DNA of 64,000 bases from Emmonsiellopsis sp. PD_33 (lineage: Eukaryota; Ascomycota; Eurotiomycetes; Onygenales; Ajellomycetaceae). Positions 55,924 through 64,000 of the stretch are shown piece by piece. Each line of letters begins with the position of its first letter. Position 1 is the first letter of the stretch. The notes under the pieces were generated by a model. That model searched no databases. It was given only the letters and a program-made list of their open reading frames with translations, and was not told the origin of the DNA. The position numbers were made by a program, and so were the translations under genes. The DNA lies in contig JANTQF010000048.1 of assembly GCA_032988165.1 (NCBI GenBank), positions 1 to 64,000 of the forward strand, written 5' to 3'.

Positions 55924-58305
55924 GTATTTGAGGTTGGTTTACCTTATGACTATGTAAATGGTTCGATATATCCATATGTCTGAGTATATGCTCCTTTTTG
56001 TGTTTCGCGGGTATATACGCTGAGGCTGATATACTTCTTTTGTTAGTTTACTCGCCAGGGGAAGTGAAGCAGAGGCATAATCATTTGAATGAGCTACTGC
56101 CCTTTATTCTACCCTGACACAACCAGCCAGTCACCAGGTGAATGCCTGAAGAATCAAGAAGAAGCATGCCGAGCATAGCTTCCCTATCGCGGAAAGCTAC
56201 AGTTGCCTCCTTCTCTCTGGGTATATAATCATGCTCTCTTCTCCCGGACCTCAACCTCAACTTCAACCTCACCAACACACCCAATCTTACTTCCTACAGT
56301 CAGCCCCCTTAACCAAATAACCCCAACCTCACCACCTCCTAAACTATACCGAACCCAAGCCAAAAATGGGCCCAACCCGTCCTCCGCTCAGCCCACGCCC
56401 GAATCCCCCTCCCCCCCGCCCCTCCCGCCACTCCACTCCCATCACCCGCCATGCAGACACTGTGATTGGGAATATCAAGCCAACGGCCGTCGATGTATCT
56501 GCCACTGCTACACTAGGTCGACGCGAGTGCTAGACGTGCAACTAGCTGGTCACTGGGATTCTTGTGGATGGATTATGATTATATGGTGAGTTGTTGGCTA
56601 CATAGGGAGGTTGCGGGGTTTTTGGATTGTATATATGGATGTTGTGGATGGAATTGCTAATGTGGGTTGGTAGGATTGATATGCGCTGCTGAGGGAATGG
56701 AGGTTGAGACTGGCGATATGAATGGGAATGGCAATCAGTGGCCGGTGGTAGCAGGAAGCTTGATATTAAGATTCATATTATATGTTATTCCGCTGCTGAT
56801 AGGAGAGTCATCAGCGTAATTCAAGGGAGTTATTTACCACTGAACTGGAAAAGAATAAAACATCACTGCGAAAAAAATTAATAAATAAGGGCCTGTTTAA
56901 ATAGTAAACCAGTATAAAACATGACTGTGTTTTACAGTTCGAGAATCTGATGTCCTTCCTTGACATTCTCCACAATCAACCACCATACGGCCCGTCGCCT
57001 GGAATTTAAACGGGCCTTTCTTTGTCTTGAAATGAATAAGTCCGCTGTATTCACTTGATCACCTCGAAATTAGCTCACGCCCTTCTTGCATGTAGATAGA
57101 TAGATGTAATTCGGTTGAGGAGCAAAAGGAGTCCATACGGGAAGTATGGGACTCTTACTTCATGCCCTGTCTCCCCGCGATCAAACAAAACAACTTGAAC
57201 CCCCCCAAACAGACGATATTCCACCCAGTAACCAACAATATCAGCAATTCCATTAGGATATTGCTGCTAGAAATTATAAGAATGATGGAAAAGCTCTGCT
57301 GGCAGCGCTTTAAGGGGTGGTGGCATACTATAGGGTCTGGTTTATGAAAGCCTCCATCATAAGCCTGGTACAAGTGAACAGCAATGCCATGACAGAGGAC
57401 AGCAAGGAGCTCAATAAGGCGTAAGTGGAATTCTCTCGAGCCAGGGGTAGCATTTTGGAATCTTTGATGCTCTTGTCGGCTGCGAATTGCTGGTTATATT
57501 CCTAGTTCCCGCTTCTTTATCTTACCTACTTTGAGAGCAACCCCCAGTCAAATATCTGGAAAGAAACAACATAGCCAAGTGCAAATATAGGCCGGGTCCG
57601 CAAATCCAAAAAGAAACAAATGAAAATAAAAAATCCCTCCGTTGCAAGACCTTCAATCAGTATCCATGTCTATCTCGTTATAGGGATGGGATGGGACAAA
57701 GCGATTGATTTGCTCAGCCTGTATGCGATATGTATGTACATGTACATACGATCAATTTAGTTTGAACTGCAGCCGTAAGTCACTAACTAGTTAAATTGTC
57801 AGTGAACTATCTTCTTATTATCGTGAAATGAGTAATAATATTCCTTTGCTGCGTACATAAATAGTCAGTCAGGGCCGTAATTGGTTGATACTGGGTAAAA
57901 TCAGTAGACTGATAACCTAGTTAACTCTCCTCAATCTTCCAACTTCCTAACCTTTTATATGCAGCAGGACTGGCTGTAGTCTGGCCTGCGGAAAGAATGT
58001 ATATAGAACACCAATTAAGAAGAAACATGTAATACAACATCCATTTTTTGCTTCTAATTTATATACACACAACACCCAGCTGAAATAATCACCCCCTCGT
58101 ACGGGCGAAACTAATCCCCTCCCATAATTAAACAAATACCCCAGCCCCGCAACCGATAAGTATCGAAGAGTAGAGAGTGCTCAAAGACGGCCGGGGCGAG
58201 AAATCGAATCATGTATCAATCGTAGCGCGTGGGGGCAAGGGCTCAATTCCACCAGCCACCCAGGGTGTGATATTTCGTCAGGAGCGGGGAAAAAAAACAA
58301 CCAAA
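55924..58305. other. gene-poor stretch, 2.4 kb
   Basis: No gene supported. Holds a candidate MITE (about 56888-57018, listed separately), a perfect 18-base palindrome GTATGTACATGTACATAC at 57732-57749, and TTAACTAG-type words near 57785 and 57916. A small plus-strand frame at 56366-56533 was considered and rejected. Confidence 0.45.
56888..57018. mobile_element. candidate MITE with imperfect terminal inverted repeats
   Basis: AAGGGCCTGTTTAAAT at the left end and ATTTAAACGGGCCTTT at the right end are inverted copies with two mismatches, about 130 bases apart. There is no coding capacity between them. A target-site duplication is not obvious. The call rests on the inverted repeats alone. Confidence 0.4.
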
Positions 58306-58840
58306 TCAGTTATGCAGGCCCTGGGCGCGCTCGGCCTCGAGCTTGGTGTAGTAGTGATCGCGGGCCCGGACGCGGGGGAGGTGGTAGCCTGTGTTTTTTT
58401 CGAGCTGTGTTAGATCGGGGTTTTCTTTTCTGTTGTGGATGGAGGGATAGCCATTGAGTACGTACCGTACCACCACAGGTAGCCGAAGGTGGTTCCGAGA
58501 CCTGATACGATATGGGTGCAGGCGGGTGGTTAGTTGGGTTCTTCCTCTTCGTATGCGTGTTTGGGGGTGTTGGTTGGGTGCGAGTTTGGAGCTCCCGCCA
58601 CCGCATTCATCCATTCATCCACGCATTGATTTACTCCAACTCCTCCGTGCGAGCTTCAATTGCTGGAATTCCCACTCACCGAACGCAGTGCTGAGGTCCA
58701 GCACGAGGCCCCGACGGAGCATCTAGGAAAGCAGCCAGGTTAGCTCTGGGTGTCCAATTGACGGCACAAATAAACAACTGGAGTGGATTGGGCATTGGGC
58801 AACTTACCCCCGTGATGGGAGCGATAGCAGAAGCAGCCAT
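58306..58840 (-). CDS. cytochrome c oxidase subunit 7A (Cox9-like)
   Basis: Four small exons (58808-58840, 58680-58722, 58466-58501, 58306-58388) join with matching phases to 64 residues. MAASAIAPITGMLRRGLVLD then LSTAFGLGTTFGYLWWYGYH is the single membrane helix, followed by the conserved LPRVRARDHYYTKLEAERA tail. Fungal subunit VIIa sequences share the APITG.LRR..V.D...A.G.GT.FGY..WYGYH..... RD.FY.KLE pattern. It is a nuclear-encoded structural subunit of complex IV in the mitochondrial inner membrane. The spliced model is strongly supported because only it gives this pattern. Confidence 0.93.
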
Positions 58841-59223
58841 GGCTTCGAGAGTTGTATACAGACAGGAGAGGAGTCTGTCGGAGTTGGGTGAGGGTTGGTC
58901 TAGAGGAAGAGAGATCAATGTGTGGATGGCGGAAGTGGAAGTGACGGCGTCGGATGATCTTGGAAGCGGGCGGTCACGTGGGGCTGGGCCCCGAGGGGAG
59001 GGGGACTGCTCGGGGTTTATGAGACGAGACAATGCATGGAATGGGATATAACTCTGCTGGATTTACGTACGGTCCTATCTACAGGCGATACGACACTGGA
59101 TTCACGAATTCATACATCGACACCGTCTTCACCTCCCAGTGTTAATATCACGTGACCATCGCATTCTCAACACCTCCAGCTCACACACCAGCCAAACAGA
59201 CATCCCGCCGCCTCACCCCAACC
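58841..59223. other. divergent intergenic region
   Basis: Shared upstream region of COX7A (minus) and TAF8 (plus). No gene supported. Confidence 0.5.
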
Positions 59224-60325
59224 ATGAGCTCGACCAACCCCTCGACAACCCCCCAGCAGCTCAATATGGCCCCCATTAACCCTCACCTGTCCTCCGTCCC
59301 CCCGCCCAAACGATCCTCCTCGTCCCCAGAGCCCGGCTCGAAGCGGCTGCGAAGGGAATACCACCACCATCACCGTCTGCAGACCCCGGTGCGGACGGGC
59401 CTGCTGGAGCCGGCCATCACGGACGACGCGTCCGTGGATGGCCTGTTGAATATGTCCATTGGCCTGGTGCTGGGGGAGGCGGGCTTCAGCCATGCAGAGC
59501 CCGTTGCGATGGATAGTCTGCGGAATGGGGTGGAGGAGTGTATGTTTTATTATTACTTAAACCATGGACGGTACAGTTCCGTTACGTTACTGATTGATTG
59601 TTGTAGATATGGTTCATTTCCTATCCTACATTCGCCAGTCTATGGCCTCGTGTCGCCGCATGCAGCCCATCCCCCACGACTTCGAACACGCCCTCCGCCG
59701 CAACAACGTCTCCCTCGACTCCCTCCGTCCCCATCTGAAACCTCTACGCTCCGCCCAACCGCCCTCCAACTCCCTCCCGACGCCGCCGCCTGAAGAACCC
59801 CAGCCACGCACCGACCTCCCCTTCCTCGGCCCGGAGCTGGCCGGCGCCTCACAGCTAGAGAAAACCTCACATATCCCTAAACATTTCCCCAAATTCCCCA
59901 GCAAACACACGTACCAGGCGACGCCCGTCTTCACGACGCGCGAAACCGATCCCCGCAAGATACGAGAGAAGGCCACCGAGGAGGGCCGGCTGGGCGAGGA
60001 GGCACTGCGCAAGCTGGCCCGCGCGGCAAAGGATGGCCACCACGGGCTGACGGAGCAGCGGGAGAAGCGGCTATGGGGGCGCAAGAACGAGAGTATGGAG
60101 AGCATGTTTGACAAGACGCTCAAGGCTGTGTCGAGGAAGGCGGCTGCAAATGAATCATCTGCACCCGGAATGCATGATCGCAATGCGCTGGGATCGAAGG
60201 CGGCGGCAAAACCAGACCTCAGCCCGATTGTGAATTGCGACAGAGGGTATTGGCGGAAACAGACGATGGAGGATGTGCGCAAGGTTGAGAAGAAGAAGGA
60301 GGGGAAGAGTGAGCAGAGGGGATGA
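59224..60325 (+). CDS. TAF8: TFIID subunit 8 (Taf8)
   Basis: Exons 59224-59539 and 59607-60325 (67-base intron, phase 1) give 344 residues. The N-terminal histone-fold (bromo-associated) region spans LNMSIGLVLGEAGFSHAEPV, AMDSLRNGVEEYMVHFLSYI and RQSMASCRRMQPIPHDFEHA LRRNNVSLDSL. The proline-rich TAF8 C-terminal motif follows: LPFLGPELAGASQLEKTS, HIPKHFPKFPSKHTYQATPV and FTTRETDPRKIREKATEE. Taf8 pairs with Taf10 in TFIID and helps bring Taf2. An in-frame ATG lies upstream at about 59152 if that leader is translated; 59224 was chosen because the extension has no family features. Confidence 0.93.
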
Positions 60326-60439
60326 GTTGGGTTCGTGTCTTGATAGTCTTTGGCGAGGCGTTGGTGGGAATCATATACCGCTGTTTCTGGTTTTCATCCA
60401 GCATATCATATAACTCGTAGTTGTATCTTCGCATAATAT

Positions 60440-60817
60440 CTATTTCTTGACGTCGGCTTTCGTGCCGCTCTCAGCCTTGCCCTGGTCCCTCCGATCCCAC
60501 GCGGTGGTCTCGACAGTAAGCCCGTTGGCGCATCTAAGTAACCGTTAGTACTGCAGCATAAAACCAACAACAAAAAAATAAAAAATAAAAACCAACCGCC
60601 TAAACAACCTCACAACCGGCCGAATGGTAATCTGCCCTGCCACTTCGGGCACGCCCTCGTCGGGCGGATTGCACACGTACTGCACCATCTCCAGCAGCGC
60701 GCACTTGGACAGGTCGACGGGCGGTCCCTTGCGGCGCTTCTCGACGAAGCCCTTGCTGGTGAGCTGGACCTGATGCGGGAGGGCGGAGGAGGGGAAGCTG
60801 GTTATTGGGAGGGACAT
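60440..60817 (-). CDS. SOM1: mitochondrial inner membrane peptidase subunit Som1
   Basis: Exons 60597-60817 and 60440-60533, with a GTTGGT...TTAG intron containing a perfect TACTAAC branch site, give 104 residues. Family landmarks: CALLEMVQYVC (a CX9C pair), VVRLFRRCANGLTVETTAWD and the short charged tail. Yeast Som1 works with the Imp1/Imp2 peptidase that removes sorting signals in the intermembrane space. In homologs I recall a Cys just before P..RLF that pairs with RLF..C; here that position is Arg (TIRPVVRLF), so one Cys of the second pair may be missing. Confidence 0.85.
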
Positions 60818-61074
60818 TGTGGATAGTATATGTATATAAAGAGGAGGTGGAGGTTGTCACTCTCGAGCCAGAGTTGGGTGGATGTAATTGTTGGCGAGGA
60901 ACAATGTTGCTCCGTGCCAACCACCAACACTCTTGTCGGGTTATTTATTATTTATTTACCTCGTCTTTTGCTGCCAGACACCGCTCAATTGCAGACTGGG
61001 AGAGGAGATGAACATGCCCACGGTGCTTGATACAGGCAGGCTGCGGTGTGAGTGCGAGTGCGAGCACAGGCACA

Positions 61075-62294
61075 ATGGCCGCTGACGTCCATGCCGCTGC
61101 GTTTGGGGACAGCTTGCTGCGCGAGGTCAGCGAGGAGAATCTGGCGGAGGTATGGATTGGATATACATATTCTCAGTCTACAACGTACTTCTATATATAC
61201 GGCTGCTAACTCTCTACCAGCTCCTCCATTCCGTCCGCGCCCTAACCACCCCCCATCCCCAACCCCACCCCGGCCTAGGGATCAAACCCCTCGACGCCCT
61301 CCTCCGCCTCTTCCACCCCAATCCCCATCCCCCACCTGTCCACGAAAAAACCAGCCCCCCCTCCCCCTCCGGCAAATCCCACCTCCTCTACCATCTCACC
61401 GCCCTCGCCATCCTCCCCGCAACCCACAACTCCATCCCCCTCCCCGGCGCCTCCTCCGCCGTCATATACCTCGACACAGACTCCCGCTTCGACCCCGCCC
61501 GCCTGCACACCGTCGCCGTCAACATCGTCCACGCCAGCGCAGCACACCACGACCTCCCCATCAGTCACGAGGGGGAGGCGGAGGCGGAGGCGGAGGCAGA
61601 GGTGCACGCCATGGTCCACAACGCCATGAGACACGTGCATGTCTTTCGCCCGCAGTCGAGCGCCGCGCTGCTGGCGACGGTGAATAGTCTGGAGCGGTAC
61701 TTGGTAGATGGCACGGGACATGTGTCGAGCGAGCGCCGCGTGCATGCTGTTTTGCTGGATAGTGCGAGTGCGTTTTATTGGCAGGATCGGCGCGAGGCGG
61801 AGGTGGTGGGGATTCCGGGGGTGAGGGAGGAGAGGGCACGGGATGAGAATGAGGAGGGGTTATCGGTTACGCAGACGGCGAGGGAAATAGTCTCCGGGCT
61901 GAGGCGTGTGCAGCGTGTTTTTGGCTGTGCGGTCGTGTTTACGACGTGGGGGGTGCAGAACCAGAACCAGAACCAGAACCAGCGGGGATATGGATATGGA
62001 CAGCCGCTCTCGTTCCGCCCGCATCTACCGCACCCGTGGCCGGGGTTTGCGAACTGTCGGGTTGTCGTGGCGCGGGAGGCGGTGAATGGGTTTCCGCCTG
62101 GGATGTCGGCTGAGGAGGCGCGGGAGAGCGGGGACGCGGCGAAGAGGCAGGGGGTGGTGAGGAGGGGGGTGTTTCGTGGGTGGGTGGACCGGTGGGGGAG
62201 TGAGCGGTGGGAGCGCCGGGTGTGGGAGGGATTAGAGCGGGATGGGAATGGGGTGTTTGGGTTTGAGGTTACAGAGGAGGGGGTGAGGATATAG
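61075..62294 (+). CDS. XRCC2-like RAD51 paralog
   Basis: Exons 61075-61149 and 61221-62294 (71-base intron, phase 0) give 382 residues. The Walker A region is SPPSPSGKSHLLYHLTALAI, matching XRCC2 (GPEGTGKTEMLYHLTARCI) except that the first glycine is missing. AVIYLDTDSRFDPARLH fits XRCC2's FIDTD..FD..RL. VHAVLLDSASAFYWQDR is the Walker B region (compare ..IDS.SAFYW.DR). The frame then runs to VVFTTWGV, PHPWPGFANCRVVV and a basic C-terminus. RAD51 paralogs assist homologous recombination. Odd points: a Glu-Ala dipeptide run (GEAEAEAEAE) and a QNQNQNQNQ run inside the core. Confidence 0.85.
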
Positions 62295-62762
62295 ATGGAT
62301 AGATATGTGCATTCGCTCTATCACTGTCTATAAATATTAGTGCCACTGAGGCCGCTACAACCCCCGACGACTGGCATACTTGGGGATGCTCTCACCGGCG
62401 TCATTCAAGGAACTCGTGGAGCTGACACGGTTCTACTCTCAGGTGTGCACTCACCAAGGCCCAAATGGCACTCTCTTGTCTCTCTCCTCTGTTCGTGTTT
62501 CGCCTCATTTAGCCCCTTTTTCAGTCTTTCAGTTCTTCTCTCAGTTCTTCTTTGGGCAATCTGCCCCCGACTGGCCTGCCCAGTACACCCCCCCCTGCAG
62601 CCCGCTGCTCATCACTACATTGCCTGTAAATAGAGATTAGATTAGAGATGGATATCCTATGCCCTTCAGGAGGCCGCTGGGTGACAGGCTATGCCCGCCC
62701 CCCTGGACATTAAAACATAACACAACACAACATAACTGTCTATAAATATGTACGGGGACAGT
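62295..62762. other. intergenic stretch
   Basis: Between the converging XRCC2-like and dehydratase genes. No gene supported. Confidence 0.5.
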
Positions 62763-64000
62763 CTATTTCTTCGCAAACAACTCCCCAATCCTCTCCACCG
62801 TCGTATTCCCCCCGCTAAACACCACCCCGACATCCCACCCGCTCAACCCCCCCTCCTTACACTCCCGCACCACCCGCGCCCGGAACTCCTCGTTGAACAA
62901 CACAACCGCCACCCCCACCGCCGCCGACGGCTCAATCACCACCTTCATCCGCTCCAGCACCAGCCTCATCGCAGCCAATATCTCCTCCTCGCTCACAGCA
63001 TACACCCCCGCCACCTTGCTGCTGTCACTAATCACCCCCCACGGAATCACACCAACAGGCGTCCTCAACCCATCCGCCACCGTCAGCGTACTAACCCTCT
63101 CCACCCGCCTCCCCTCCCTCAACCCGCGCGCACAATCATCCCCGCCCTGATAACTCGGCTCAGCCCCAAACACCAACGTGCCCGCCCTATCCGCAAAATA
63201 CGTCGCAACCCCCGCATTCAACCCCCCGCCCCCGACCGGCGTAATCACCGCATCCAACTCCCCAGCTCCCTCTTTACAATCCCCAGTACCAAAATGAACA
63301 CTCAACCCCGGCTGCCCAGCCAACAACTCCCCCACCTGCCCCGCCATCTCATACCCCACCGTCCCCTGCCCCAGGATTATATCCGGATGGTCATACGGCG
63401 GGATCAGGAACGCGTTTGTCTCGCGCATCACCTCCGCGACGAGCGCTTCGCGCTCGACGCTGGTGGAGCCGGAGAAGAGGATGCGCGCGCCGTGCGCGGC
63501 CGTGCCGGAGATTTTGGACGGGGTGGAGATTGTCGGCATTATTATTGTGCACGGGATGGAGAGGGTGGAGGAGGCGAGGGAGAGGGCTTGCGCGTGGTTT
63601 CCTGGAATTTTGATTTAATAGGGGGGGTTAATGAGGGGTTGGGTTTGGGGTTGTTGGGTGATATATCACCATGTTTAAGGTAGGGATATTTGCAGCGAAG
63701 GGGGGGGGGGGGGGGATACCAGAACTATGCGTAACGACCCCCCTCTCCCGAACCACTTCCACCCCTTCAACCTCCACGAGCCGCAGCAGCGCATGGAACG
63801 CGCCGCGCGCTTTGAACGCCCCGATCCGCTGTAGGTTCTCGCATTTGAAGAAGAAGTTTATCTTTGGCGTTGCCGTGTGTGTATCTGTCTCATTGTCTAT
63901 GTGCGTGTGGGTTTCGGTCGGTGTTTTGTTGAGTAATGCGGAGCGCGGGTGCGGGGATGAGGCGAGGGCGTTGAGGGTTTTGTTTGTGAGGATGGGCGTG
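62763..64000 (-). CDS. PLP-dependent serine/threonine dehydratase or serine racemase, 5' end beyond the window
   Basis: Two exons in the window: 63720-64000 (continues past the edge) and 62763-63601, joined in phase 1 through a 118-base intron that contains a long C tract on the coding strand. Fold-type II landmarks: FFFKCENLQRIGAFKARGAF with the PLP lysine in AFKARGA, VTHSSGNHAQALSLAS, PCTIIMPTISTPSKISGTAA, PPYDHPDIILGQGTVGYEMA, and the phosphate-binding VGGGGLNAG. The SSGNHAQA plus DIILGQGT combination fits the serine racemase/Sry1 and catabolic dehydratase group. Which reaction it catalyses cannot be decided from sequence. There is no regulatory ACT domain at the C-terminus, unlike biosynthetic threonine deaminase. 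Confidence 0.9.

Noticed and set aside
54930..56000. Long antisense frames opposite the aminodeoxychorismate lyase gene
   Set aside because: Shadow frames caused by the very C-rich coding strand.
56366..56533. Small plus-strand frame (55 codons) ending HADTVIGNIKPTAVDVSATA, TLGRREC
   Set aside because: The second half looks protein-like, but the first half is simple Pro/Arg-rich sequence, there is no family match I can name, and no supporting splice or neighbour evidence.
58230..58260. GGGCTCAATTCCACCAGCC resembling a tRNA T-loop
   Set aside because: No matching acceptor stem, D-arm or anticodon arm upstream.
61550..61690. Repeat-rich GAGGCGGAG tract as a separate minisatellite feature
   Set aside because: It is in frame within the XRCC2-like coding region and is described there.

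Overview
The window is nuclear DNA from a filamentous ascomycete, most likely a member of the Eurotiales (Aspergillus/Penicillium type). Genes carry many short GT-AG introns (about 44-120 bp). The gene set is typically ascomycete: class III chitin synthase, Snf1 kinase, Ubc12, COX7A, Som1, Taf8 and a PRELI/Ups protein. A NACHT-WD40 receptor, an ankyrin STAND-like gene and a relic with RIP-like transitions are also typical of these fungi. No tRNA, rRNA, CRISPR array or complete transposon was recognised. Exon joins were worked out by hand from splice sites and reading-frame phase. Most are phase-consistent, but edges may be off by a base or two.

Left part (1-32 kb), accessory-like. Positions 1341-4240 hold a decaying tandem array of five related units on the minus strand. 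They encode very short charged proteins, three of which carry an N-terminal PPxY motif. Each unit has its own copy of one promoter module; some units are intact and others are fused or truncated. This is the least explained object in the window. Next come a secreted histidine-phosphatase gene, two members of an uncharacterised fungal family (about 6.1-7.4 kb and 30.6-31.5 kb), a small glycine/histidine protein, a phosphosulfolactate synthase (HSA32-like) gene, and a protein with an LPPEIR motif. They are followed by an ankyrin STAND-like gene with a frameshift near its start, a cutinase-family gene lacking the catalytic serine, a large regulator-like protein with two C-terminal membrane segments, an F-box gene, a secreted protein and a MARVEL membrane protein.

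Middle (32-46 kb): the SNF1 kinase and the mitochondrial PRELI/Ups gene are conserved housekeeping genes. They are followed by a STAND island: a 1,426-residue NACHT-WD40 receptor, a small kinase-like gene without an N-lobe, and a degraded, RIP-like duplicate of the receptor's 3' end.

Right part (46-64 kb): UBC12, class III chitin synthase (chsB type) with a very long upstream region, a broken Asp f 2/PRA1-like pseudogene, aminodeoxychorismate lyase, a 2.4 kb gene-poor stretch with a candidate MITE, then a dense housekeeping block: COX7A, TAF8, SOM1, an XRCC2-like RAD51 paralog and a PLP-dependent serine/threonine dehydratase that runs off the right edge.
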